Source: Terrimonas ginsenosidimutans (GTDB taxonomy: Bacteria > Bacteroidota > Bacteroidia > Chitinophagales > Chitinophagaceae). Taken from it: a stretch of DNA of 64,000 bases. The stretch covers positions 62,001 to 126,000 of the forward strand of contig NZ_JAKLTR010000018.1 in assembly GCF_022012415.1 (NCBI RefSeq), read 5' to 3'. The number at the start of each line of letters is the position of its first letter. Positions within the stretch are counted from its first letter, which is position 1. The notes under the pieces were generated by a model. It did not search any database. It worked only from the letters and a program-made list of their open reading frames with translations, and was not told the DNA's origin. Positions 35,880 through 44,309 of this stretch are shown here, piece by piece. The position numbers were made by a program, and so were the translations under genes.

Positions 35880-36528
35880 CGCTAAGAGGAGGAAAGAGGG
35901 AAACGAGGGTAAGGGATCAAGTTGAAAAGTTTGGGGATGGTCTACAAAATGGCTTGGATTGAAATGTTCGGGATGAGCATCCCTCACATAAACTTCTGGC
36001 GGCCCTTCCACCGTAGCGAAGTGGAGGAGGGAACCTGGGCCAGTCGCTCAAAAGAGCTATCGCCCTCAGCGTGTCAGCTTGTCACCATTTTTCACTGCCT
36101 AAGATCCCGTCAAACTTTGGACGGCCAAAGGACGACCAAGAGACGAACTAACGACGACTAACAAGCATTTCAAAAACACGCGAAGTTTGAGCCTGAATGA
36201 TTATCATCAGTCAACATATCAGCTGGCTTCACGTGCCAGAATGTCGTATCTAAGGAGCATATATCGCTTCAAGGCGTGCTCACGTTTTTGTGCCCGATCA
36301 GACAGCCATCGCTTAAAAAACCGTAAGTGGACAAGTATAATAACCCGTTTACAGCATACCGGCAGGCCTGATTAGATCAGGCGAGGGACCGGAGCAAAAG
36401 CAAAAGCAAAAACTTTAAACTTTTAAACATTAAACATTTAGACAACCATCCCACAACTTTTACGCTTGATCCGGGATAAGGAGAAAAGAGGATAAAATGA
36501 AAGGAGGGTAAAAAAAGAGAGAAAAAGG
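35880..36528. other. 649-bp intergenic region with degenerate short repeats
   Basis: No convincing gene is seen. Around 36110-36165 the units GACGGCCAAA, GACGACCAAGA, GACGAAC and GACGACTAAC form a degenerate array of about 10 bp period. Near 36393-36440 GCAAAA occurs three times, followed by TTTAAAC units resembling the octamer family at 28060. This may be a decayed repeat region. Confidence 0.45.
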
Positions 36529-36571
36529 AAAGAGGTCATCAAGGGAATAATCTTCACCTTAATGACCTCTT
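36529..36571 (-). terminator. Terminator after the anti-sigma-like gene
   Basis: AAAGAGGTCATCAAGG and CCTTAATGACCTCTT form a stem of about 15 bp with one mismatch around a 12-base loop. On the minus strand it is followed by CCTTTTTC. Confidence 0.65.
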
Positions 36572-36601
36572 CCAACTCTTTATCTTCTTAAAACTTTTAG
36601 T

Positions 36602-36844
36602 CTAGAACATCGCAGTGATCTTCTGCCACCAGGGTTTTTCCTGTTTAGGGTAAAAGAGAGGATATGCTGTCTCGTCCTGTATTTCTTTCAGGATGTCCGC
36701 TTCCAGTTTCATTTTGTCGGTTGCAGAGAGTTCTGTCTCTGAAGTAGTGCAGGAAAGCCAGGCTTGAATTTGCCTAGTTTCAGCGGGCATCGCTTCACCA
36801 TTCACATATCTTTCGAGTTTCTTATGTAAGATTTCTGTTTTCAT
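36602..36844 (-). CDS. Small anti-sigma-like cytoplasmic protein
   Basis: An 80-residue protein. Its start (TEILHKKLERYVNGEAMPAETRQIQAWLS) resembles the short cytoplasmic helical domain at the N-terminus of FecR-type anti-sigma factors, and it ends in a basic, tryptophan-containing tail (KPWWQKITAMF). In a normal FecR protein a membrane segment and a large periplasmic domain would follow; here they are absent. It lies 45 bp downstream of an ECF-sigma-like gene, the standard position of an anti-sigma factor. Both could be a reduced regulatory pair or a decaying one. Confidence 0.6.
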   Translation of the reverse strand: MKTEILHKKLERYVNGEAMPAETRQIQAWLSCTTSETELSATDKMKLEADILKEIQDETAYPLFYPKQEKPWWQKITAMF

Positions 36845-36889
36845 AATTTTTCCTTTTAGGTAAGAAGTAGGGTATTTATCACCGTCGGG

Positions 36890-37390
36890 TTAGTCCAGCT
36901 TAGCTGCTACCATCCTGACGAGCCATTTCATACTGGCCATATTCAATACGTGGTTGCGTGGTTGTTCACGGGAGATGGTGTTTTGTCTGATCAGTTCTGA
37001 AGCGGTCGGTGCGAGCTGTTTCTTCTGCACCGGCTTACGTGCGTCCTGTAATGCTTCTACGGTAAAACCTGCTGCAATCTGCTGCTCGAGTAACTCTGAG
37101 TAGTCAGCATTTTCAAGCTTGTCATTAAGACAGGTAACTACATTTCTTCTTACAGAAGAATACAGATGTTGAGATACAGAGAAGTTAGCGGGAAGTGTAT
37201 GACGCTTTTCCCACAGGTCAATAAAAATATCCTTTACGATCTGACGTGCATCAGTGGAAGACTGTAACTTCTTAACGCTGTAATTATACAGGCTGTACCA
37301 ATAACGGCAATACAATTCTTCAAATGCATCCGTGTCATTCAGTAAGAGGCGATCGATCAATTCCTGATCTGGTGTAAATGTCCTGCTCAT
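36890..37390 (-). CDS. ECF-sigma-like protein without a recognisable region 4
   Basis: A 166-residue protein. Residues about 5-90 are a good ECF sigma region 2: DQELIDRLLLNDTDAFEELYCRYWYSLYNY, then ARQIVKDIFIDLWEKRHTL and the last helix SVSQHLYSSVRRNVVTCL. The remaining 70 residues do not contain the usual region 4 helix-turn-helix (the LSYKEIAE-type pattern followed by a recognition helix); instead there is KKQLAPTASELIRQNTIS and NMASMKWLVRMVAAKLD. Such a protein could bind core polymerase but not a -35 element. Divergence, truncation or a new role are all possible. Confidence 0.75.
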   Translation of the reverse strand: MSRTFTPDQELIDRLLLNDTDAFEELYCRYWYSLYNYSVKKLQSSTDARQIVKDIFIDLWEKRHTLPANFSVSQHLYSSVRRNVVTCLNDKLENADYSELLEQQIAAGFTVEALQDARKPVQKKQLAPTASELIRQNTISREQPRNHVLNMASMKWLVRMVAAKLD

Positions 37391-37759
37391 GGGTAGGGTA
37401 ACCTTTTAATTAAACAATTCAGGAGATTGGAATTGTTTTCGCAGGAATTGGGTGTGTATCGAAATCTGAGGCTAAAGTACTCTCCGTTTTTTTACCATGC
37501 AATAGCACGATAGGGAAAGTTCTTAACATCGGACTTTTACGATTACGGTTTCTTTCTTAAGATGTTGGATATAAACTGTCTGATCAATCATCCAGTTGCG
37601 TTAAGAAAATCCAAAATCTGTGCCATCGCTACGGGTCGCGCACGACTATATACGACCAGTGTGCATAACTGGTTCCGCGTCATGAAAATATTTCTTCAGG
37701 GTGCTATGATAAACAGGAAGAAACTTTATTGGGACAATCCCGCAGCCATATGTGTATAA
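37391..37759. other. 369-bp intergenic region without a gene
   Basis: The gap lies between the start of the sigma-like gene and the end of the ABC-F gene. A 65-codon frame at 37562-37759 has no recognisable features. TACTTTAG on the minus strand near 37475 differs by one base from a -7 box and could serve the sigma-like gene. Confidence 0.4.
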
Positions 37760-39631
37760 CTATTGCGCTTCGCTCAATTCGAGCCAGCGCATCTCTTTTT
37801 CGTCCAGTTGTTGCGTTATTTCGCTGATGCGATTAGAGAGTTGTTGTATTTCGTTATAAGGTAAACCACTGTCACTCAACTTCGCAGTAGTTTTTTCTTT
37901 TTCTGCAGCCAGGTCTTTTAATTCTTTTTCTAGCGTTTCGAACTCGCGTTTTTCTTTAAAGGTGAGTTGACGCTTTGGTGTTTCCACAGGAGCGGGTTCG
38001 GCAGGTTTAACCTCCTGTTTGGCGGCATTTTTATTTTCCGGCTTTGATTGTTCCAGCCTGTATTGTGTATAGTTGCCCGGGAAATCTCTGATCTCTCCAT
38101 TTCCTTCGAACACAAAGAGGTGATCTACAAGCCTGTCCATAAAATAACGATCGTGAGAAACGATCAGCAGGCAACCGGGAAACTCGCTCAGGAAATTTTC
38201 CAGTACGCCAAGTGTGGGAAGATCGAGGTCGTTGGTTGGTTCATCCAATATCAAAAAGTTCGGATTGCGGAAAAGAATGGATAAAAGATGCAATCTTCTT
38301 TTTTCTCCACCACTTAATTTGCTGATATAAGTGTATTGTTTATCCGGATTAAATAAAAACAATTCCAGAAACTGGGCGGCGGTCATCGACGCGCCGTTAG
38401 AAAGGGGAAAATTTTCCGCAATATTTTTCACAAACTCGATCACACGCATATCTTCTTTTACTACCAGGCCCTGTTGAGAGTAGTTACCAAAGATCACTGT
38501 ATCGCCGATATTGATCTTTCCGCTATCGGGCATTTCGATCTGCTGAAGGATATTGATGAACGTAGATTTACCTGCGCCATTCTTTCCTACTACCCCAATG
38601 CGTTCACCTTTGGAGAAAGTATAGTCAAAACCCTTAAGGATGATCTTTTCTCCAAAGGATTTGTATACTTTTTTCATTTCAACCACCTTGCCTCCAAGAC
38701 GGTTCATTTTCATCTGCAGCTCCAGTTGCTGATCCTCAATTTTCTGTTTTGCTCTCTTTTCTACTTCGTAGAAATTATCCTGGCGGCTTTTGGACTTTGT
38801 TGTACGTGCTTTTGGTTGCTTGCGCATCCATTCCAGTTCACGACGATAAGTGTTACGTGCTTTATCGATGCTGGCTGATTCGTTCTCGATCCTTGCAGCT
38901 TTCTTTTCGATAAAGTTTTCGTAATCGCCTTTATGCACGTAAAGGTTGCTTCCTTCCAGTTCCCAGATCTCGTTGCAAACAGCGTCAAGAAAGTAGCGGT
39001 CGTGCGTTACAAGAAGGAGGGTTACATTTTCTTTATCGAGATAATGTTCGAGCCACTCTACCATTTCCACATCGAGGTGGTTGGTCGGTTCGTCCATGAT
39101 CAGCAATACGTGTTTATGTTCGAAGCCGATATCGATCAGGGTCTTTGCGAGAGCAACGCGTTTACGTTGTCCTCCGCTGAGTGTATTGACCGGTTGCTGC
39201 AGATGGTGTATGTTCAGCCTGCCGAGGATCTGTTTCACTTTTGCATCAAAATCCCATGCACCGAGTTCGTCCATTTGTACGATCGCGTCTGTTAGCTTGT
39301 CCAGATCATTTGATTCGCTTACGATCTCAAAATCACGGATCGCTTTTATTACGGGGTGATTGTGAAAGAAGATATTATCGAGTATCGATTTGGTTTCGTC
39401 AAACTGTGGGTCCTGCTCAAAAAGTACTACGTCCACATCTTTATTGATCCACACTTTTCCTTCATCGACGGTCTCTTTACCGGAAAGTATTCTTAAAAGG
39501 GTCGACTTACCATAACCATTGCGGGCTACCAGTGCGATCTTATCACCTTCTTCAATATGGAATGAAATGCCCTTAAAAAGAGGCTGGATACCATAGCTTT
39601 TCGCCAGATTTTCTACAGAAACATAATGCAT
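37760..39631 (-). CDS. ABC-F family ATPase
   Basis: A 623-residue soluble protein with two ABC domains and no membrane segments, as in translation-linked ABC-F proteins. Domain 1 has Walker A VARNGYGKSTLL, signature TLSGGQRKRVALAKTL and Walker B LLIMDEPTNHLD; domain 2 has VGKNGAGKSTF, KLSGGEKRRLHLLSI and FLILDEPTNDLD. The linker between them is basic and helical, and the C-terminus is a charged coiled coil as in Uup. Members act on the ribosome; a resistance role is not indicated. I chose the start at 39631 (MHYVSVENL), supported by a -7 box 5 bp away. Confidence 0.9.
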   Translation of the reverse strand: MHYVSVENLAKSYGIQPLFKGISFHIEEGDKIALVARNGYGKSTLLRILSGKETVDEGKVWINKDVDVVLFEQDPQFDETKSILDNIFFHNHPVIKAIRDFEIVSESNDLDKLTDAIVQMDELGAWDFDAKVKQILGRLNIHHLQQPVNTLSGGQRKRVALAKTLIDIGFEHKHVLLIMDEPTNHLDVEMVEWLEHYLDKENVTLLLVTHDRYFLDAVCNEIWELEGSNLYVHKGDYENFIEKKAARIENESASIDKARNTYRRELEWMRKQPKARTTKSKSRQDNFYEVEKRAKQKIEDQQLELQMKMNRLGGKVVEMKKVYKSFGEKIILKGFDYTFSKGERIGVVGKNGAGKSTFINILQQIEMPDSGKINIGDTVIFGNYSQQGLVVKEDMRVIEFVKNIAENFPLSNGASMTAAQFLELFLFNPDKQYTYISKLSGGEKRRLHLLSILFRNPNFLILDEPTNDLDLPTLGVLENFLSEFPGCLLIVSHDRYFMDRLVDHLFVFEGNGEIRDFPGNYTQYRLEQSKPENKNAAKQEVKPAEPAPVETPKRQLTFKEKREFETLEKELKDLAAEKEKTTAKLSDSGLPYNEIQQLSNRISEITQQLDEKEMRWLELSEAQ

Positions 39632-39635
39632 TCCG

Positions 39636-39643
39636 CAAAGATA
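39636..39643 (-). promoter_or_regulatory. -7 box next to the ABC-F start codon
   Basis: TATCTTTG on the minus strand fits TAnnTTTG, and its last base is 5 bp from the A of the ATG at 39631. This predicts a leaderless mRNA and excludes the frame extension up to 39682. Confidence 0.55.
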
Positions 39644-39663
39644 AGCTGTGGAAGGTGAAGAGA

Positions 39664-39758
39664 GTAGAAAGTCAAAAGTCAAAAGTAAAAATTAAGAAAA
39701 GAATCCTGGAGTTGAAATACGCCTGTCTGTCAGCATCCAGTTTTTAGTTTTGACTTAA
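39664..39758. repeat. A/T heptamer arms between ABC-F and the 39799 gene
   Basis: Left units GTAGAAA, GTCAAAA, GTCAAAA, GTAAAAA (39664-39691); the right side has TTTTTAGTTTTGAC near 39741-39754, the reverse form. The genes on both sides are divergent, so this is not a terminator position. Confidence 0.6.
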
Positions 39759-39798
39759 GTATGGCATAATTTTCCTTCTATATAAGGAAATCAATGTT

Positions 39799-40359
39799 AT
39801 GGCTACCAATTTAATAGATACAATACAACAAAATCTGGGTTATCCTCCGTTGGAGAAGATAGACCCAAATCAGCAGGAGCTGAAAAGTGATAATGGCCAC
39901 AAATTTACCCATGAGCTCGGGCAGGCGGCTATTCCAGCCGTGCTGGCGGGTTTATATAAGCAGAGCCAGTCAGAAACTGGTGCGTCCCAGATCCTGGAGG
40001 CAGATCCGGATGCCGGCGCCTTGCAACTGCTGTTTGAACGTAAGGAAGATGTGGCGGTAGAAAAGGTGTCACGATATACAGGCGTACCTGCTGAAAAGTC
40101 GAGGATCGCCATGGAACGTATTGCAGCAGAAGCAGTGCGGCTGGTTCAGGAACTTGTAAAGAATACGCCGACCCCAGGTAAAGTAAAAGCAATCATGGGT
40201 GATCAGCGGCATAATATCCTGGTATACCTGCCTGCGGCAATGCAGATGGGATATCTGCTGGGCGATAATACTCTCGATGATCGTACCAACAAAATGGAAG
40301 GTCCGATCTCCAGCTTCATGCATAAGATAGAAGATAAAATGGCAGGGAAAGACAGCTAG
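39799..40359 (+). CDS. Hypothetical protein, weakly DUF937-like
   Basis: A 186-residue, helical soluble protein. The start NLIDTIQQNLGYPPLEKI and the segment AAIPAVLAGLYKQSQ recall DUF937 proteins, which have repeated short helices rich in alanine and glycine, but the similarity is weak. The middle (VEKVSRYTGVPAEKSRIAMERIAAEAVRLVQELV) is strongly helical. There is no signal peptide or membrane segment. It is a single gene converging with a J-domain gene across a 17-bp perfect hairpin. Confidence 0.6.
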   Translation: MATNLIDTIQQNLGYPPLEKIDPNQQELKSDNGHKFTHELGQAAIPAVLAGLYKQSQSETGASQILEADPDAGALQLLFERKEDVAVEKVSRYTGVPAEKSRIAMERIAAEAVRLVQELVKNTPTPGKVKAIMGDQRHNILVYLPAAMQMGYLLGDNTLDDRTNKMEGPISSFMHKIEDKMAGKDS

Positions 40360-40372
40360 GGAATTAAAAATT

Positions 40373-40443
40373 AAAAAGTAAAAAACAGAGTTCTGAAAAT
40401 TGAGATATTCTTCAAATGATCAGGAATCTGTTTTTTACTTTTT
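40373..40443. terminator. 17-bp perfect A/T hairpin at convergent ends
   Basis: AAAAAGTAAAAAACAGA (40373-40389) pairs exactly with TCTGTTTTTTACTTTTT (40427-40443). Further heptamers ATTAAAA (left) and TTACTTT (right) extend the arms. Likely a bidirectional terminator. Confidence 0.8.
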
Positions 40444-40453
40444 ACTTTTTCTC

Positions 40454-41128
40454 CTAGGCTGCAATGCAAATGATGCCGCAGATAATTGCGACGAAGATCA
40501 GTATAAGCCAGATCTTTCTCTTCTCCCAGTAATCACTCGTTTTACGTGCCTGTACGAACCGGTCAATTTTGTCGTGAACTCTTTCGTCATTTACCTCCAG
40601 TTTTTTTAAACGCTGAGTGATTTTTGAGATCAGCGAATAAGAAAGAGGGTGTGTGGTATTAAGAGCGATCAGTACGATCTCTTTGTTAAGTGCCGGTTGT
40701 TTAAAGCTGTTTACTTTCTCTATGGTATCTTCAGATAAGAAGTCTTCGAGATAATGATGCAGGCCTTCCTGGTCCATCCGGTGTACGTCAAGCAGGCGAA
40801 CATATTTATCCAGTTCCAGTAATTGCTTCAGAACATACTCTGGTGTGATAGGGCCCTGGGTCGTTTTTCTTCCAAGGCTCCGTGCATACCAACGCTGCTG
40901 CAGATATTGATCTTTCAGAGTAGCGTTACTAAGCGTTTCATAAGCTTCTTTTACCTCAGCAAATTGAGCAGAAGCATACACGTCATTATTATTTTTATCG
41001 GGATGATACAGTTGCGCAAGCCTGCGGTAGGCTTTTTTTACCTCATCAAGTGTAGCGGAGGGAGGTATTTCAAGTATTGTATAGTAGTCTTTCAATTGCA
41101 CCGTCGGCGAAGATAGGGAATTCGGCAT
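40454..41128 (-). CDS. J-domain protein with a C-terminal membrane anchor
   Basis: A 224-residue protein. Residues about 10-75 form a J domain: DYYTILEIPPSATLDEVKKAYRRLAQLYHPDKNN with the HPD tripeptide that stimulates Hsp70 ATPase. The rest has no glycine-rich or zinc-finger region; it ends with one membrane helix (WLILIFVAIICGIICIAA), so the J domain is tethered to the membrane at its tail. Partner DnaK is not in the window. I chose the ATG at 41128 (MPNSLSS), because the upstream ATG at 41143 is formed by a GGNCATC heptamer unit. Confidence 0.85.
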   Translation of the reverse strand: MPNSLSSPTVQLKDYYTILEIPPSATLDEVKKAYRRLAQLYHPDKNNNDVYASAQFAEVKEAYETLSNATLKDQYLQQRWYARSLGRKTTQGPITPEYVLKQLLELDKYVRLLDVHRMDQEGLHHYLEDFLSEDTIEKVNSFKQPALNKEIVLIALNTTHPLSYSLISKITQRLKKLEVNDERVHDKIDRFVQARKTSDYWEKRKIWLILIFVAIICGIICIAA

Positions 41129-41131
41129 TCG

Positions 41132-41152
41132 AACATCGGTCATCGGCCATCA
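41132..41152. repeat. Three GGNCATC heptamer units
   Basis: AACATCG, GTCATCG, GCCATCA in exact phase, in the 47-bp gap between the dienelactone hydrolase end and the J-domain start. Reverse-oriented units of the same type lie on the other side of the hydrolase gene at 42098-42125. Confidence 0.7.
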
Positions 41153-41175
41153 GCTAAACTTTCTTCTAAAGCAAC

Positions 41176-42027
41176 TTACTTCAGGTATTTCCCAAAGAAG
41201 CCGATGGTGCGCGACCAGGCCAGTTTGGCGGCTGCCTCGTTATACCGGGTCGGTGCCGTATCGTTGTGAAAGGCATGGTTTGCTCCCTCGTAGATATAGA
41301 CTTCATACGGAATATTGTTCTTTTTCAGTGCTTCCTCATAGGCGGGTATACCAGCGTTCACCCTTTCATCGAGGCCACCATAGTGTAATTGTATGGCTGC
41401 TTTGATCTTTTCTACATCCTTCACTTCGGGCTGCCGTCCATAAAATGCAACAGCGGCTTTCAGGGACGGAACATTTACCGCCAGGTTGTTTGCCATTGCG
41501 CCACCCCAGCAAAAGCCGACACAGCCGTACTTCCCATTGGAATCCTTACGTGTTCCGAGATAATCAAATACGCGAATAAAGTTCTGCAGGCTGTCTTCCG
41601 CTTTCAATTGCTGAAATTTTGTGCGGGCTTCATCTTCGTTCGCCGGCGTGCCTCCCAGCGGGGCGAGGGCGTTCGGAGCAATAGCAAGATATCCGGCGTT
41701 AGCCGCTCTGCGAGCCACATCTTCGATATGCGCATTCAGTCCCCTGTTTTCATGTATGATCACCACTGCCGGGTATTTGCCTTCCGCCTTGGGACGTGCA
41801 ACATAGGCCTGCATCTCGCCATTCACTCCCGCATACCTGATATACTCTGTAAAAAGATCCTCGCTTTTCGTCACTGCCGCATGGGCCTGGTTTACTTCGA
41901 TCATCGGTAATACAGCAAGTGCAGCTGCCGTACTTCCGGTCAGCATAACAAGGCGACGAAGAAATTCGCTTCTGCTCAGCGGAATATGGGTGTATTCATC
42001 ATAAAGATTGATAATGCGTTGATCCAT
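41176..42027 (-). CDS. Dienelactone hydrolase-family protein, exported
   Basis: A 283-residue alpha/beta hydrolase. Residues 1-50 are an export region of Tat-like layout (SRSEFLRRLVMLTGSTAAALAVLP). The nucleophile is the cysteine in VGFCWGGAMANN, with the aspartate in YGGLDERV and the histidine in ANHAFHND completing the triad; VVIIHENRGLN is the oxyanion-loop block. This is the dienelactone hydrolase layout, but the real substrate of this exported group is unknown. Heptamer repeats flank it on both sides. Confidence 0.88.
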   Translation of the reverse strand: MDQRIINLYDEYTHIPLSRSEFLRRLVMLTGSTAAALAVLPMIEVNQAHAAVTKSEDLFTEYIRYAGVNGEMQAYVARPKAEGKYPAVVIIHENRGLNAHIEDVARRAANAGYLAIAPNALAPLGGTPANEDEARTKFQQLKAEDSLQNFIRVFDYLGTRKDSNGKYGCVGFCWGGAMANNLAVNVPSLKAAVAFYGRQPEVKDVEKIKAAIQLHYGGLDERVNAGIPAYEEALKKNNIPYEVYIYEGANHAFHNDTAPTRYNEAAAKLAWSRTIGFFGKYLK

Positions 42028-42097
42028 GGTTTGTGTTTGAGGTGTGGTTAAAGTTAGGGAATGTTCGATTATACCAGCAAGGGTCTTAGTAACGGAC

Positions 42098-42125
42098 GAT
42101 GGCCGATGTTCGATGGCCGATGGCC
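42098..42125. repeat. Four heptamer units in reverse orientation
   Basis: GATGGCC, GATGTTC, GATGGCC, GATGGCC in phase. This is the reverse orientation of the large array that starts 93 bp downstream. Confidence 0.75.
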
Positions 42126-42217
42126 GACTTGCTGTCCTGTATAAATATAGTTATTGTGCAATATGGCGAACCCTATGGTGACAAGAAAAGACTTTCCCTA
42201 TGAAAGTTTGATAATCT

Positions 42218-42455
42218 GCCATCGATCATCAGCCATCAGCCATCGGTCATCGGCCATCGGTCATCGGACAACGGCCATCGGCCATCAGCCATCGGTCATC
42301 GGCCATCAGCCATCGATCATCGGCCATCGGCCATCGATCATCGGCCATCGGCCATCGGCCATCGGTCATCGGCCATCAGCCATCGGCCATCGGCCATCGG
42401 CCATCGGACAACGGCCATCGGCCATCGGTCAACGGTCAACGGACAACGGTCAACG
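42218..42455. repeat. 34-unit heptamer array (GGNCAWC), no indels
   Basis: Exactly 238 bp made of 34 seven-base units read as GCCATCG, GTCATCG, ATCATCG, GCCATCA, GACAACG and GTCAACG. The CATC and CAAC types are mixed in one run: GACAACG appears at units 8 and 28, and the last four units are all of the CAAC type. The array lies in the 588-bp divergent gap between the hydrolase and the YXWGXW gene; the rest of the gap holds no gene. Confidence 0.95.
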
Positions 42456-42615
42456 AATTTGTTAACACTTTTCACCAAATGTTTTCCTAACAATCGTTCA
42501 TCCCTGATTCCTGTGCAACCTGATGGCATTAAATTAGCTCATATTTACACAAACGATTGAGTAGAGGATATCATTCAGATTCTCAATGGTTATTATAAAC
42601 CGTAAATTTTAGAAC

Positions 42616-44082
42616 ATGAAACGCATTTTATCCATCCTGGCGTTGTCCGTATCCCTGGTACTGACCGCCTCGGTTAAGAACCCAACTTCTGCACAGGTGG
42701 GCGTAGGCGTGCAGATCTCTTACCAGGATTTTTATGATGAGCTTAGTCCGCACGGGCGCTGGATGGATTACCCTGACTATGGGTATGTCTGGATGCCGAA
42801 TGTTGGGTCAGACTTCAGGCCTTATGGAACCAATGGCCGTTGGGTCTGGTCAGATGATTACGAATGGATGTGGGCTTCGGATTACAGTTGGGGATGGGCT
42901 CCATTCCACTATGGCCGCTGGTTCATGGATCCAATGTATGGCTGGATGTGGGTGCCGGGCTATGACTGGTCACCGGCATGGGTAGCCTGGAGAGATGGAG
43001 GAGACTATTATGGATGGGCGCCGATCCAACCGGGATTTAGTTTTGGTATCAACTTTAATATTGGCAGTTATAATCCTCCGGTTGATTACTGGTGCTTTAC
43101 ACCCAGACGTTATATTTCTTCTGCAAGGATCTATAATCACTTTATTCCTTCCAGGCAGAACGTAACGATCATCAATAACACCACCATCATTAACAACTAT
43201 AACCGTCGTACCACCAATAACATATTTGTGAACGGTCCGCGCCGGGGTGATGCTGAGCGATATGCAGGACGTATAAAGCCTGTCCGCTTCCGCGAAGTAA
43301 ATACACCTGGCAGAACAAGAGTTCGCAATAATGAGGTCTCCTTTTACAGGCCATCGATCCGCCGCGACAATGACCGCACCGTTGCTCCACGCAATTTTGA
43401 TCGCTATAACAACCGTAACGGACAAAATGAGGGTAATGGAAGAAATGGAAACAGCGGCACTGGTTGGAGACAGGCGAATGAGCGCAATAATAACAACAAC
43501 AATGGAGGCACTGGCTGGAATCAGGCAAATGAACGCCGTCGTGATAACAATAACACGAGTGAGCGTGTAAATACCAGCCCGGAGAGAACAAATGAGAACC
43601 GCAATACCGGTTGGAGGCAGATGAATGACCGCAGGAATAATGATGCAAATAACATCGACAATAACAATAATCGTGAGCGTCCTGCGACCACTCCTGAACG
43701 GGTTAATGAAAACCGTAACACGGGTTGGAGGCAGCGGAATAACGAGCGTGACAATAACAGTAACAATGCTGAGCGTCAGAACATGTTCAACCGTCAGCCG
43801 CGGGAAACAGTAGAACGTCCGTCTGCTCCTGTTGAAAGACCTGACAGGAATCGTCAGCAGGCAGATCGTCAGCCGGACAGGCGCACATTCGAAAGAAAAG
43901 AAGGCAATAACGATGCGCAGAGGAGAATGAATGTTGAAAGACCCGCACGTCAGTCTTCACCACAGATGAATCGCGAACAGCAAAGACCTCAGCCGCAACG
44001 TCAAATGGAAACCCGCCAGGGTTCCGAACGCCGCGGTGGTGGTAATGAAGGGCAGCGAGGCGGAGGAAGAAGACGTGATTAA
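42616..44082 (+). CDS. Exported YXWGXW/DUF6600-type protein with Asn/Arg-rich tail
   Basis: A 488-residue exported protein. A signal peptide (about 1-27) precedes a tryptophan/tyrosine-rich domain (about 30-150) with FYDELSPHGRWMDYPDYGYVWMP and repeated W-G-W segments such as YSWGWAPFHYGRW and YGWMWVPGYDWSPAWVAW. After about residue 210 the protein becomes low-complexity, rich in Asn, Arg, Gln and Glu, with four imperfect copies of TGWRQANER-like units. The family is envelope-associated with unknown role. An intrinsic terminator follows the stop, then a heptamer array. Confidence 0.88.
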   Translation: MKRILSILALSVSLVLTASVKNPTSAQVGVGVQISYQDFYDELSPHGRWMDYPDYGYVWMPNVGSDFRPYGTNGRWVWSDDYEWMWASDYSWGWAPFHYGRWFMDPMYGWMWVPGYDWSPAWVAWRDGGDYYGWAPIQPGFSFGINFNIGSYNPPVDYWCFTPRRYISSARIYNHFIPSRQNVTIINNTTIINNYNRRTTNNIFVNGPRRGDAERYAGRIKPVRFREVNTPGRTRVRNNEVSFYRPSIRRDNDRTVAPRNFDRYNNRNGQNEGNGRNGNSGTGWRQANERNNNNNNGGTGWNQANERRRDNNNTSERVNTSPERTNENRNTGWRQMNDRRNNDANNIDNNNNRERPATTPERVNENRNTGWRQRNNERDNNSNNAERQNMFNRQPRETVERPSAPVERPDRNRQQADRQPDRRTFERKEGNNDAQRRMNVERPARQSSPQMNREQQRPQPQRQMETRQGSERRGGGNEGQRGGGRRRD

Positions 44083-44120
44083 TTTGAACGTTGATGCGTT
44101 GAATAAGCAATAGTCGGAGA

Positions 44121-44146
44121 GGCTTCACGAAAGTGGAGCCTTTTTT
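44121..44146 (+). terminator. Intrinsic terminator of the YXWGXW gene
   Basis: GGCTTCAC-GAAA-GTGGAGCC, an 8-bp stem with one T-G pair and a stable GAAA loop, then six T. It abuts the heptamer array. Confidence 0.9.
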
Positions 44147-44149
44147 GTT

Positions 44150-44212
44150 CGTTGACTGTTGTTCGTTGACCGTTGTCCGTTGCCCGTTGTCCGTTGACCG
44201 TTGACCGTTGTC
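44150..44212. repeat. Nine heptamer units, reverse orientation
   Basis: CGTTGAC, TGTTGTT, CGTTGAC, CGTTGTC, CGTTGCC, CGTTGTC, CGTTGAC, CGTTGAC, CGTTGTC in exact phase. Pairs with the forward array at 44310-44365. Confidence 0.92.
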
Positions 44213-44309
44213 CGAAGACACGGCGATCGGGAAGAATTGATTTTCCTGTGTAACCAAAACTTGAAGAAGCTATTGTCAGCAACTATAGTTTTTCTTTTTA
44301 TTTGTGGCT

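Noticed and set aside
37562-37759. 65-codon frame in the gap before the ABC-F gene
   Set aside because: No recognisable motif, no promoter or ribosome-binding signal, and composition like non-coding sequence.
42218-42455. CRISPR array
   Set aside because: Units are contiguous 7-mers without spacers and no cas genes are present in the window.
42154-42465. 103-codon frame over the large heptamer array
   Set aside because: It is composed almost only of the translated array (HRPSAIG units) and stops at the array end; no independent coding evidence.
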